From assembly GCF_000341245.1 (NCBI RefSeq), contig NZ_ANAD01000017.1, positions 1-42,841 on the forward strand: a stretch of DNA of 42,841 bases. Reading direction: 5' to 3'. The notes beneath the pieces were generated by a model. It searched no databases, was not told the DNA's origin, and saw only the letters and a list, made by a program, of their open reading frames with translations. This DNA is from Nocardiopsis halophila DSM 44494 (lineage in GTDB: Bacteria; Actinomycetota; Actinomycetes; Streptosporangiales; Streptosporangiaceae). Positions 1 through 7,552 of this stretch are shown here, in pieces; the first letter of the stretch is position 1; each line of letters starts with the position of its first letter. A program made the position numbers and the translations under genes.

Positions 1-90
1 CTCACGGGTGCAGGGGTCGCCGCCTAGTAAACACTCAGGCGATCGGCAGGAGCGGGCCTCCCCCGCTCGTGGACGGCCTGGCCCATGTGC
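1..90. other. Flank beyond the distal end of the CRISPR array
   Basis: No gene or repeat is recognised. If the 61-bp period continued leftwards, a repeat should lie at 30-57, and nothing there resembles one, so the array ends at 91. The first five bases (CTCAC) equal the last five of the repeat as read on the plus strand, so another array could end at the window edge, but five bases are not evidence. Confidence 0.4.
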
Positions 91-362
91 GGTCCATCCC
101 CGCGCCTGCGGGGCTCACGAGGGCGGCCGCCTCGGGGACTCGATGTGGATCGGTCCATCCCCGCGCCTGCGGGGCTCACAATTGGTACGGAATGAATGGC
201 GCCCCCTGGTGCGGTCCATCCCCGCGCCTGCGGGGCTCACGCCGGAGGCCAACGTCCTCCCGACCGCGATCCGGGTCCATCCCCGCGCCTGCGGGGCTCA
301 CGCTCGACGAGGGCGACGGCGGCCGCGGCACTCTGGTCCATCCCCGCGCCTGCGGGGCTCAC
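91..362 (-). CRISPR. Type I-E CRISPR array, 5 repeats and 4 spacers
   Basis: Five identical 28-bp repeats start at 91, 152, 213, 274 and 335. The period is exactly 61 bp, so all four spacers are 33 bp (119-151, 180-212, 241-273, 302-334). Each repeat holds the inverted core CCCCGCG/CGCGGGG-type stem typical of type I-E. Read on the minus strand it begins GTGAGCCCCGC and ends GCGGGGATGGACC, which is the orientation of known I-E repeats (an ATAAACC-like end forms the crRNA 5' handle). Transcription should therefore run leftwards from a leader right of 362. All repeats are intact and no cas gene lies in the window, so Cas proteins would have to come from elsewhere. Spacer origin cannot be judged here. 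Confidence 0.96.
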
Positions 363-486
363 CCTTTGTGAGCTGGGTTGATGGCGGACGTTACCGAAAA
401 GCAACCGAAGTCGCTCCCTCTTCGGACAGGTCCTGTCCTCAATTCCCCTCCCAAGTCTCAGGCCGATGGAAGTTGGTCGCCTTCAC
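363..486 (-). promoter_or_regulatory. Probable CRISPR leader
   Basis: This stretch separates the first-transcribed repeat from the stop of the lactonase gene. It is clearly richer in A+T than its surroundings (for instance TTGCTTTTCGGTAACG on the minus strand, about 35 bases from the repeat). Position and composition fit a type I-E leader holding the promoter and the integration site. No firm -10/-35 boxes were identified. Confidence 0.55.
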
Positions 487-1536
487 TCACTCTCCCGCCG
501 GGAGGATGCAGGCCGGGTCCGGGATGGACAGGCGGTCGATCGGGGCCTGCGCCACCCCCGAGCCGTCGATCGGGAGGCTCGTGATCGTGCCGCTGTTCTG
601 GTTGGCGACCACGATGTGGGAGTCGACGATGGCGAAATGGCGCGGCCACTCACCACCCGTCTCCACCTCCTCCAAGAAGCGGAGGGACGCCCCTCCCTCC
701 TCCACCGCGAAGGTCGTCACCGTGTCCGCGCCCCGGTTGGCCACGTACAGCCGCTCTCCCGAGGCCGACAGGGCGATCTCGCTCGGGTAGACCGCCTCCT
801 CCCCCTTCGCCTGGGACGCGTCCACCGCTCCCAGTACTTCGGCCGTCGCCCCCCAGCGGACGATGTGCACCCGCGCGTCGAGCTCCCCCGCCACGTACAC
901 GAACCCCGCCGGGCTCACCGCCATGTGTCGGGGGCCGGTTCCCGGCTCAAGGCGGATCGGGTCCCGTTCCCCACCGACCGGATCGGCCGTATCCGGGTCG
1001 AAGGGGTGCACCCGGATCACGTCGGCGCCGAGGTCGGCGATGAGCAGGTACCGCCCCTCCGGCCCCATGGCAGTGCTGTGCGCGTGCGGCCCTGTCTGCC
1101 GGCCCTCCACCGGCCCCGAGCCCTCCCCCACAAGGCGGGCGATGGCGGCCCCCGGTGTGGAGTCGCCGTCGATCGGGTGGACGCTCACCGTTCCGTCGGC
1201 GTAGTTCGACGTGATGATGTGCCGCCCTGCCGGGTGCACCATCACGTGGCACGGCGAACCCCCGCCGGTCGGGGTCTCCCCCAGCGTCACCGAGGCCCAC
1301 CCCTCACCGGCCGCGAACCAGGACAGCGCCCCCTCCGCGCGCTCGGAGACCGCGTACACCTTGGCGCCGTCCGGGTGCATCGCCAGGAACGACGGCCCCG
1401 ACGCCTCCACCGCCGCGCTGCCGCCCCCGAGGCGGCCGGTCCGGGTGTCCAGCCACGCGAGGTAGACGCCGACCCCGCGCCCCACCGGCTCCGAGTCACG
1501 GGTGTAGGTCCCGACCCACAGCAGCCTCTCGCTCAT
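487..1536 (-). CDS. Lactonase family protein (6-phosphogluconolactonase-like beta-propeller)
   Basis: A 349-residue protein of the YbhE/Pgl type lactonase family (seven-bladed beta-propeller). Members hydrolyse 6-phosphogluconolactone in the pentose phosphate pathway or other lactones. Visible family features are the opening strand LLWVGTYT, repeated blades with motifs such as PSFLAMHPDGAKVYAVSE, PCHVMVHPAG and GPRHMAVSPAG, and GPHAHSTAMGP in the middle. There is no signal peptide, so it should be cytoplasmic. Length matches the family. It is divergent from the sensor kinase at 1700, with 163 bp between the starts. The lactone substrate cannot be read from the sequence; 6-phosphogluconolactone is the default. 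Confidence 0.85.
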   Translation of the reverse strand: MSERLLWVGTYTRDSEPVGRGVGVYLAWLDTRTGRLGGGSAAVEASGPSFLAMHPDGAKVYAVSERAEGALSWFAAGEGWASVTLGETPTGGGSPCHVMVHPAGRHIITSNYADGTVSVHPIDGDSTPGAAIARLVGEGSGPVEGRQTGPHAHSTAMGPEGRYLLIADLGADVIRVHPFDPDTADPVGGERDPIRLEPGTGPRHMAVSPAGFVYVAGELDARVHIVRWGATAEVLGAVDASQAKGEEAVYPSEIALSASGERLYVANRGADTVTTFAVEEGGASLRFLEEVETGGEWPRHFAIVDSHIVVANQNSGTITSLPIDGSGVAQAPIDRLSIPDPACILPAGE

Positions 1537-1699
1537 CCGCAGCGCCTTTCCGTCCCGTCCTCGTCACGTGCACGACCGAGGATCGCACGACGCCTGCGCC
1601 GCCCCGACGGGTCGGGCCGGGAATGCGGGCCGGGCCCGCAGGCCGGCCCTGACTTTCGATAGATGACGCCGGTGACCACCTCTGGCTAGCGTCCTGGCC

Positions 1700-3178
1700 A
1701 TGCACGTTCTGCGTCGTCGCCCCTCCCTCGGCCAGGCGGCCCTGGCCTGCGTTGTCCTGGCCGGGCTGGCCGCGTGGTGGTGGCCGCCATCGCTGCTCGC
1801 CCTCCCGGTCGCGGCGCTGCTGACCGGGCGCCTGTCCGCAGACCCGCGCCCGGCGGCGGCGGTGTACTGCGTCGGGATCGCGGCGTGGGCGCTGCGGTTC
1901 GGCATCGCCGGGGAGCCGGTCGGGATGTGGGTCACCGGGAGCGGCCTGGCAGTGTTCACGGTGCTGTTGCCCTGGCTGGTGGGCCTGTACCTGCGCAGCA
2001 CGGCCGCCTTGGAGCAGGCCGGCTGGGAAAGGGCCCGGCGGCTGGAGCACGAGGCCCGACTGGTGGCCGAGCGCGCGCGTATGCGGGAGCGGTCGCGCAT
2101 CGCCCAGGACCTGCACGACGCGGTGGGCCACGAGCTGAGCCTGCTCGCCCTTCGGGCCGGCGGCTTGGAGATGGCGTCCGACCTCTCCGACGCCCGAAGG
2201 GCTCAGGCCTCCGAGCTTCGGGAGGCGGCCGGCAGGGCCGCCGACCGCCTTGTTGAGGCGGTCGGCGTACTGCGCACCGACACCGCCCCTGAGGCGCCGG
2301 CGCTCCACCCGACGGGCGACGGGGAGACCGCCCTTGCCGTCCTCGTGGAGCGCGCGCGGGAGTCCGGGATGGACGTGGCTCTTGAGGACGGGGGCGGCGT
2401 GCGCGATGTACCGGTGCTGGTCGAGCGCGCCGTCCACCGGGTCGTGCAGGAGGGGCTGACCAACGCGGCCAAACACGCGCCGGGCGCGAACGTCCGTGTG
2501 GCGGTGCAACGGCGGGCGGACGAGGTGACGGTCCAGGTGATCGATTCCGGTGCGGAAGAGCAGGTGTCCGCCGCCGCGGTCCCGGGTGGCGGGACCGGGC
2601 TCGTCGGCCTGAAGGAGCGCATGCGTTCTGTGGGCGGAGTCCTTGCGGCCGGCCCCTGGGCGGAGGGTGCCGAGGGCACAGAGGGTCCCGGTTGGTCGGT
2701 GACGGCACGCATTCCGCTTCGAACTGCGGGAGGACTGGCGGGCCCGGGCTCTCTGGGAGACGAACCGCCAGAGGAGAAGGTGGGCGGCACAGGCTCCGCT
2801 GACGCGCAGCTCCAGCGTTCAAGGCGTCGGGCCGGGTGGGCCATCGCGGCGGCAGTCGGTCTGCCCATCGGGATGGTGGTCGCCGCCTACACGGTGTCGC
2901 TCGCCTACACCGCCTTTCAGGCCGCCACCGCGACTCTGGACACGTCCGCCTTCGAGCGCCTGGAGCCGGGACAGGAACGCGCTGAGTTGGACGGGCTCCT
3001 TCCTGCGAGGGACCTCTACGAAGGGCCCTTGGCGAGCGGTGAGCGCCCCGAGGGGCCGGACGGGCTGGAGTGCCTCTACTACCGCTCTGACGGCGGAGGG
3101 ATCGGCGGAAGCGGGAACCCGTACCGCCTGTGCTTCGATGGCGATGTGCTGGTCTCGGCGGAGACGGCGGGCCGGTGA
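1700..3178 (+). CDS. NarL-type sensor histidine kinase with an extra C-terminal membrane segment and outside domain
   Basis: A 492-residue HisKA_3 (DesK/NarX-like) kinase. Residues about 10-100 hold several hydrophobic membrane segments, followed by a coiled linker. The H-box is RIAQDLHDAVGHE with phospho-His139. The ATPase domain has VVQEGLTNAAKH (Glu251, Asn255) and the glycine-rich GGGTGLVGLKERM near 296-309. A canonical kinase would end near 342. Here a linker (about 342-377) leads into a further hydrophobic helix (about 380-406) and an 85-residue tail with two cysteines (458, 478) and the pattern LEPGQERAELDGLLP...ECLYY...YRLCFDGDVLVS. That tail recalls small BamE/SmpA-like lipoprotein folds and would lie outside the cell. 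The partner regulator follows after 39 bp. The signal sensed is unknown. Confidence 0.9.
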   Translation: MHVLRRRPSLGQAALACVVLAGLAAWWWPPSLLALPVAALLTGRLSADPRPAAAVYCVGIAAWALRFGIAGEPVGMWVTGSGLAVFTVLLPWLVGLYLRSTAALEQAGWERARRLEHEARLVAERARMRERSRIAQDLHDAVGHELSLLALRAGGLEMASDLSDARRAQASELREAAGRAADRLVEAVGVLRTDTAPEAPALHPTGDGETALAVLVERARESGMDVALEDGGGVRDVPVLVERAVHRVVQEGLTNAAKHAPGANVRVAVQRRADEVTVQVIDSGAEEQVSAAAVPGGGTGLVGLKERMRSVGGVLAAGPWAEGAEGTEGPGWSVTARIPLRTAGGLAGPGSLGDEPPEEKVGGTGSADAQLQRSRRRAGWAIAAAVGLPIGMVVAAYTVSLAYTAFQAATATLDTSAFERLEPGQERAELDGLLPARDLYEGPLASGERPEGPDGLECLYYRSDGGGIGGSGNPYRLCFDGDVLVSAETAGR

Positions 3179-3217
3179 CATGGATTGGGGCGGGGACGGG
3201 CGTTGGAGAGGCCGAAC

Positions 3218-3895
3218 GTGATCCGAGTTCTGCTGGTGGACGACGAGGCGATGATCCGCGCAGGCGTGCGGTCGATTCTCGATGCGGATGCCGACGTCGA
3301 GGTGGTGGCCGAGGCGGCGGACGGGCGCGAAGGGGTGGACCTCACCCTGTCGCACCGGCCCGACGTGGTACTCCTCGACATCCGCATGCCGGGGATGAAC
3401 GGTCTGGACGCGGCGGCCGAGATCAAGCGCGCGGCGCCTGCGGTGGGTGTGGTCGTCCTCACGACCTTCGGCGAGGAGGAGTACGTGGCCCGGGCGCTGT
3501 CGGAGGGCGCGGACGGCTTCCTGCTGAAGACGGGCGACCCGAGGGAGCTGTTGCTGGGCGTTCGAGCGGTCGCCGAAGGCGGCGCGTTCCTGTCTCCGAA
3601 GGTCGCGCGGCGGGTACTCCAACGGCTCGACCACGACCGTTCTGTGGACCGCCTCAAAGCGCGGGGCAAGCTGTCACAGCTGACGGGGCGTGAGCGCGAG
3701 GTCCTGGCGCTGCTGGCGGCGGGGATGTCGAACGGTGAGATCGCGCGGAGGCTGTTCCTGGTCGAGGGCACGGTCAAGGGGCATGTGAGCACGATTCTGA
3801 CCAGGGTGGGCGCACGCAACAGGGTCGAGGCGGCCGTCATGGCCCACGAGGCCGGGCTGGTGCAGGGAACCGAGGGGCGCGAAGGCTCCGATTAG
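3218..3895 (+). CDS. NarL/FixJ-family response regulator
   Basis: A 225-residue regulator, partner of the kinase just upstream. The receiver domain occupies about residues 2-120, with the acidic pair DD at 8-9 and phospho-acceptor Asp54 in VVLLDIRMPGM. A LuxR-type HTH spans about 150-215 (LTGREREVLALLAAGMSNGEIARRLF...TVKGHVSTIL). GTG 3218 is chosen as start because GGAGAGG lies 7 bases upstream and the product then begins MIRVLLVDDE, as is usual for this family; an upstream in-frame TTG at 3185 lacks such support. It probably controls its own operon and unknown targets. The kinase stop and this start are 39 bp apart, so the two are one operon. Confidence 0.93.
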   Translation: MIRVLLVDDEAMIRAGVRSILDADADVEVVAEAADGREGVDLTLSHRPDVVLLDIRMPGMNGLDAAAEIKRAAPAVGVVVLTTFGEEEYVARALSEGADGFLLKTGDPRELLLGVRAVAEGGAFLSPKVARRVLQRLDHDRSVDRLKARGKLSQLTGREREVLALLAAGMSNGEIARRLFLVEGTVKGHVSTILTRVGARNRVEAAVMAHEAGLVQGTEGREGSD

Positions 3896-3912
3896 GAATC
3901 GGGGACCGATTC
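3896..3912 (+). terminator. Hairpin directly after the two-component operon
   Basis: GAATCGG, a 3-base loop and CCGATTC form a perfect 7-bp stem that begins at the base after the stop codon. There is no U-run, which is common in high-GC actinomycetes. Confidence 0.4.
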
Positions 3913-4339
3913 GTCGAGTGGAATGCGGTTACACATTTCACCGCCCCCTGATGGCGATGGTGAACACACCGGTTCAGACACCCACGTCTCCGACAAAAGG
4001 AGGGGTTGCTTCCGTTCCAGTGGCGGACAGGCTCGCGAATATCGCTGCTCCTACAGGGTCTCCCCTCACCGGCATGCCTAGACCGGTGCTTCGCCTGCGC
4101 GAGGCGACTCCACGGCTCCGATCATCAAGGGTGGCGGTTTCGTTACCCCGAGCCACCGCAGGTGATTATCCTATCATTCCCTCCCCCATTTCCCGACCAC
4201 GCCACCCACGGACGCCCCTGCTTTACCTTCGGTTTACCTGGTGGCCAGAGACGGCCGCATTCGTACAAACGCGCCTTCTGCATTCACGGATGCCGCTACA
4301 TTCTCAACGGCAGTTTGCACCAATCAGAAAGAAACCCCC
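3913..4339. other. Long lower-GC intergenic region
   Basis: About 430 bp without a supportable gene. Its A+T content is visibly higher than that of its neighbours (for example the run around 4160-4190). Short open frames cross it but show no ribosome binding site or recognisable protein sequence. It must hold the promoter of the DUF4352 gene at 4340; no clear boxes or operators were found. Confidence 0.4.
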
Positions 4340-4978
4340 ATGGCCTACGGCAACAACACTCCCCCACCTCCGCCGCCCAGCCAGCCGCCGAAGCGCGGCA
4401 TGTCCACCGGTGCCAAGATCGGGCTCGGTTGCGGGCTGGCGGTGGTCCTCGTCTTCATCCTGGTCATCGGGGGATGCATGGCCGCGATCGTCTCCAGCGA
4501 CTCGGACGGCGGCGGAGGCTCGTCGTCCGACGGCGGGGACGGCGGGAACTCCGAGGGCGGCGGCTCCGAGACCGCGGCGATCGGGGACACCGTGGAGTCC
4601 GGCGCCTTCGCGTTCACCGTCACCAACGTGGAGACCGGCGTCACCGAGGTCTCCGATGAATCCGGAATGCTGACCGAGACGCCCGACGGCCAGTACGTGG
4701 TCGTGGACGTCACCGTCGAGAACGTCGGTGACGAGTCCGGAATCTTCGATTCGTCGTCGCAGAAGCTGATCGACGCCGACGGCAAGGAGTACAGCACCGA
4801 CACAGCGGCTGAGATGACCGGCGGCACGGACAGCTTCGTGAACGAGGTCAACCCCGGAAACTCGGTCGAGGGTCAGCTGATCTTCGACGTGCCCGAGGGG
4901 GTGGAGCTCGACACTCTGGAGCTTCAGGACTTCATCAGCCTCGACTCCTCGGCCGTGGTGGACGTGTCCGGGGCCTAG
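4340..4978 (+). CDS. Membrane-anchored DUF4352 protein
   Basis: A 212-residue protein exposed on the cell surface. It has a proline-rich cytoplasmic start (about residues 5-18), one membrane helix (about 27-50, GLGCGLAVVLVFILVIGGCMAAIV), a Gly/Ser/Asp-rich linker and a DUF4352 immunoglobulin-like domain (about 88-205) with strands such as FAFTVTNVETGV and YVVVDVTVENVGDES. This layout is common in actinobacteria; its function is not known and binding or scaffolding is usually assumed. ATG 4340 is used because the protein sequence becomes typical only from MAYGNN; the ribosome binding site (AGAAAG) is weak. Upstream in-frame codons run into non-protein-like sequence. Confidence 0.82.
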   Translation: MAYGNNTPPPPPPSQPPKRGMSTGAKIGLGCGLAVVLVFILVIGGCMAAIVSSDSDGGGGSSSDGGDGGNSEGGGSETAAIGDTVESGAFAFTVTNVETGVTEVSDESGMLTETPDGQYVVVDVTVENVGDESGIFDSSSQKLIDADGKEYSTDTAAEMTGGTDSFVNEVNPGNSVEGQLIFDVPEGVELDTLELQDFISLDSSAVVDVSGA

Positions 4979-4984
4979 GGGCGA

Positions 4985-5022
4985 GCCTGCGCCCGGCGGC
5001 TTCCGTCCCGACAGGCGCAGGC
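4985..5022 (+). terminator. Hairpin after the DUF4352 gene
   Basis: GCCTGCGCC (4985-4993) pairs perfectly with GGCGCAGGC (5014-5022), starting 7 bp after the stop codon and lying between convergent genes. Confidence 0.5.
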
Positions 5023-5052
5023 CTTCCGCCGCCCACGGCGATCCTGCTCTTC

Positions 5053-5085
5053 CGCCCCGCGCCCGGCCCCGGTCGGCGCGGGGCG
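5053..5085. terminator. Strong hairpin between convergent genes, probably bidirectional
   Basis: CGCCCCGCGCC (5053-5063) and GGCGCGGGGCG (5075-5085) form a perfect 11-bp stem with an 11-base loop. It lies 8 bp from the stop of the leftward LapA-like gene and also downstream of the rightward DUF4352 gene; TCTCTC follows on the plus strand. Confidence 0.65.
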
Positions 5086-5093
5086 TCTCTCGC

Positions 5094-5396
5094 TCAGCGC
5101 CGCTTGTCCGCCTTCTTGCGCCCCGTCGGCCTGAGGAGGAAACCGATCACCGCCCCCACCACCACCGCTCCGGCCAGGGTCGCCCACAGCGGTGCGACCA
5201 CCGAGATGAGCAGGACCTGAATCTGGGTGGTGTCCCGGTTCTGGAACACGAACAGCAGCGCCACCACCAGCAGGACCAGACCGACCCACACCCTCGGCGG
5301 GACCGACCGGAGCACGCTCTTCCGCTCCCTCGGCCCCTCCCCCGCCGCCGCACTGCCCGGCAGGCCGCCTTCGACCATGGTGCCCCCGTACGTCAT
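5094..5396 (-). CDS. LapA-family (DUF1049) membrane protein
   Basis: About 100 residues. After a short polar start there are two membrane helices, WVGLVLLVVALLFVFQN and VAPLWATLAGAVVVGAVIGFLL, ending in a basic tail (GRKKADKRR). The FxxQN motif after helix 1 and the helical hairpin are the hallmark of the LapA domain (lipopolysaccharide assembly protein A in E. coli; role unknown in Gram-positive bacteria). The start is uncertain. ATG 5396 is preceded by GCGAGG, while ATG 5378 has GGGGG closer by. Codons further upstream to 5483 are open but look non-coding. The stop of the TetR gene lies 88 bp upstream on the same strand. Confidence 0.75.
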   Translation of the reverse strand: MTYGGTMVEGGLPGSAAAGEGPRERKSVLRSVPPRVWVGLVLLVVALLFVFQNRDTTQIQVLLISVVAPLWATLAGAVVVGAVIGFLLRPTGRKKADKRR

Positions 5397-5483
5397 CCGG
5401 CTCGGCCTCGCTACCTCCGGCCCTTCATCACCTGCCCGGAAATCCCCTGTCTCCAAGGCAAGGGACGGCCAACACTTCGCCAC

Positions 5484-6107
5484 CTACGCCGACGGTGCTC
5501 CCACGAGCCTTACAGCCGCCCTGCGCCCCTGTACGGCCGCCGCCGGCTCCCCGGTGATGCCTGCCGTCACGATCGCTCCCTCGGCCAGAAGGAAGACGGC
5601 GTCGGCGATCCGCTCGCAGCCCCCTTCGGGGCCGTCATCCCCCGTTCCCCCTGTGGATCCCGCGGAGCACGCACCCCGGACCCACGCTCCGATCTGCTCC
5701 CTGAACGCCCGCTTGTGTGCGCGCACTTCGGCCTGGACCTCCTCCGAGTCGGTCCCCATCTCTCCATGGGCGTTGATCCAGGCGCATCCGCGGAAGCCCG
5801 GTTCGGCAAACCACTCGGCGAGCCAGTCGAACACCGCCCCCACCCTCTCGCGCGGATCGGGCACCGCTTCGACGTGCGCCGCGAGCCGCCCCCTCCACCG
5901 CTCGTCGCGGCGCCGGAGCACCGCCACGACCAGCTCCTCCTTCGACGGGTAGAAGCGGTAGATCCGCTTGAGCGGCAGCCCGGAGAGCGCACGGACCGCG
6001 TCCATGCCGACCGCCCGTATGCCGTGCTCGTAGAACAGCCCTTCCGCGGCGTCGAGCAGCGCTTCGCGGTCCAGCCGGTTCTGCTCCTCGCTGATCGGGG
6101 CGGGCAT
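5484..6107 (-). CDS. TetR-family regulator, probable repressor of the divergent DUF1348 gene
   Basis: A 207-residue TetR/AcrR protein. The N-terminal HTH runs over about residues 15-60 (ALLDAAEGLFYEHGIRAVGMDAV, recognition part LPLKRIYRFYPSKEELV). The remainder is a helical ligand-binding domain containing GFRGCAWINAHGEMG, typical of a group of actinobacterial TetR proteins. AAGGAGG sits 5-6 bases before ATG 6107. The start lies beside a pair of matching palindromes shared with the divergent gene at 6194, so it very probably represses both itself and that gene. The inducer is unknown. Confidence 0.9.
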   Translation of the reverse strand: MPAPISEEQNRLDREALLDAAEGLFYEHGIRAVGMDAVRALSGLPLKRIYRFYPSKEELVVAVLRRRDERWRGRLAAHVEAVPDPRERVGAVFDWLAEWFAEPGFRGCAWINAHGEMGTDSEEVQAEVRAHKRAFREQIGAWVRGACSAGSTGGTGDDGPEGGCERIADAVFLLAEGAIVTAGITGEPAAAVQGRRAAVRLVGAPSA

Positions 6108-6120
6108 CGACGCCTCCTTG

Positions 6121-6177
6121 ACGTAGAGAACGAACGTTCTCTACGTTAGTCCACACCACTGGAGAACGACCGTTCTC
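6121..6177. promoter_or_regulatory. Two matching operators between TetR and the DUF1348 gene
   Basis: Site 1 has the core GAGAACG-AA-CGTTCTC (6126-6141), and its dyad extends to perfect 12-bp arms over 6121-6146. Site 2 is GAGAACG-AC-CGTTCTC (6162-6177). The centres are 36 bp apart. Site 1 touches the ribosome binding site region of the TetR gene and site 2 ends just before that of the DUF1348 gene. This is the classic layout of a TetR repressor acting on a divergent promoter pair. Confidence 0.85.
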
Positions 6178-6193
6178 GACCACAGGAGGCCCC

Positions 6194-6655
6194 GTGCCCG
6201 AGTCCCGACCCCCGGTCCCGCCCTTCACCCTGGAGACGGCCCTGCAGAAGGTGCAGGCCGCCGAAGACGCCTGGAACACCCGCGACCCCCACCGCGTGGC
6301 GCTCGCCTACACCCCCGACTCGGTCTGGCGGAACCGCGACACGTTCCTTCAGGGTCACGACGAGATCATCGCCTTCCTGACGCGCAAGTGGGAGCGCGAA
6401 CTGGACTACGCGCTGCGCAAGAGCCTCTGGGCCTTCCACGGGAACCGGATCGCGGTCCGGTTCCAGTACGAGTCCCGCGACTCTGCCGGCCAGTGGTGGC
6501 GCAGCCACGGCAACGAGCAGTGGGAGTTCGACGCGCAGGGCTTGATGCTGCGCCGCGAGGCCAGCATCAACGACGTTGCCATCGCCGAGTCCGACCGGCG
6601 CATCATCGGCCCCCGCCCCGAGGCGGAGTACGGCATCGAGATCCCCCTCCGGTAG
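6194..6655 (+). CDS. DUF1348 / NTF2-like (SnoaL-fold) protein
   Basis: A 153-residue protein with the DUF1348 signature: [27 protein letters not shown], then [21 protein letters not shown] and a C-terminal ASINDVAI. The fold is a nuclear-transport-factor-2-like cone that usually binds or transforms a small hydrophobic ligand. Its reaction is not known. GTG 6194 has AGGAGG (6184-6189) upstream, a strong start. The TetR gene and two operators lie directly upstream, so expression is probably induced by a small molecule, perhaps a toxic or reactive compound (inference). A shared terminator follows. Confidence 0.85.
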   Translation: MPESRPPVPPFTLETALQKVQAAEDAWNTRDPHRVALAYTPDSVWRNRDTFLQGHDEIIAFLTRKWERELDYALRKSLWAFHGNRIAVRFQYESRDSAGQWWRSHGNEQWEFDAQGLMLRREASINDVAIAESDRRIIGPRPEAEYGIEIPLR

Positions 6656-6674
6656 GCCGACCACCCGATAGGCC

Positions 6675-6697
6675 GCCCACCCGAGCCTCGGATGGGC
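6675..6697. terminator. Bidirectional terminator between convergent genes
   Basis: GCCCACCCGAG and CTCGGATGGGC form an 11-bp stem with one mismatch around a single central base, midway between the convergent stops at 6655 and 6705. Confidence 0.5.
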
Positions 6698-6704
6698 GTC
6701 CCGG

Positions 6705-7448
6705 TCAGACCCACCCCGGCAGGTCAGGGAGTCCTTGAGGGCACGTGAGCCGCTCCCCCCTCGTGCGCCCGGCGAGCCAGCCGAGGAGGTCTCCAGGGGC
6801 TCCTGCGACCGTGCGGCTCGCCTTCCCTCGGCCGCCCAACACCCCGACAGGTGCCCCGTGGAGGTCGCGCAGCTCCATCGGCGGAACGTCCTCATGGGCG
6901 GAGAAGTAGCGGACCACGTCTTCTAGAACGATGCGGGTCGCATCCTCCGGAGCGGCTGAGAGTTCGTATCCCATGTCCAGGTCCGCATGGTGGACCTCCA
7001 GCTCCCTGAGGCGGATGACGAGGATCCTCCGTGGCGTGCACTCCTCACCCGTGAACGGCCGGATGCGCCGCCCCCACGCCGCGTCCGGCAGGACGAGCAT
7101 GCTCTGCTCCAGATCGCCTGCCGTACGGACGATGTCCGCGACCAGGTCCGCGGCCGACCGGTCCGCCCCCTGCTCGATCTCGGTGTCCCGCGCCTCGCGG
7201 CTGGGGTACTGGGGGTTCTCCACGCCCGTACGCGCCCACTCCAACAGCCGCCCGAGCGCCGGCGCCTGGCGGGCGAGGTGGTTGAGCACGTGCCCGCGCG
7301 TCCACCCGGGCAGGGACGTGGGCGCGGCGATGTCCGCGTCCGTCAGGCGCTCGCACGTGGCCGACAGCCGTGCGGTGGCGTCCCGCAGCAGCCGGAGGCC
7401 GTCCGGTTCGGGAGGCAGTTCGAGGGGCTCACGGGGATGGGCGGGCAC
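6705..7448 (-). CDS. Maleylpyruvate isomerase family mycothiol-dependent enzyme
   Basis: About 247 residues of the DinB-like maleylpyruvate isomerase/mycothiol S-transferase family. Visible signatures are the N-terminal PGWTRGHVLNHLARQ (metal His) and RLRELEVHHADLDMGY (further metal ligands), with a C-terminal small domain ending LTCPQGLPDLPGW. Members use mycothiol, the actinobacterial thiol, to isomerise maleylpyruvate in gentisate breakdown or to conjugate other electrophiles; no gentisate genes lie nearby, so the substrate is open. The start is uncertain. GTG 7448 has GGAAGG 6 bases upstream; ATG 7478 is an alternative without a close ribosome binding site. Confidence 0.82.
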   Translation of the reverse strand: MPAHPREPLELPPEPDGLRLLRDATARLSATCERLTDADIAAPTSLPGWTRGHVLNHLARQAPALGRLLEWARTGVENPQYPSREARDTEIEQGADRSAADLVADIVRTAGDLEQSMLVLPDAAWGRRIRPFTGEECTPRRILVIRLRELEVHHADLDMGYELSAAPEDATRIVLEDVVRYFSAHEDVPPMELRDLHGAPVGVLGGRGKASRTVAGAPGDLLGWLAGRTRGERLTCPQGLPDLPGWV

Positions 7449-7552
7449 GGCGACCTTCCACGGGACATGGATTCTCATATCGCGAAATTTTCTTTCCGTT
7501 ATTTGGATCCATGGTCGCAGAAGGATCCGCCGCACATCCGCCCGGGAGCCGG

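Noticed and set aside
1-5. CTCAC at the window start as the end of another CRISPR repeat
   Set aside because: Only five bases match and the distance to the first full repeat (86 bp) does not fit the 61-bp period. It cannot be decided without sequence to the left.
8-790. Long rightward open frames through the CRISPR array
   Set aside because: They translate the repeat units over and over (SIPAPAGLT, HPRACGAH types) and have no ribosome binding site; they are a by-product of GC-rich repeats.
466-1662. A 398-codon rightward frame opposite the lactonase gene
   Set aside because: Arg/His/Pro-rich composition with no family features; the leftward frame has clear lactonase motifs over the same stretch.
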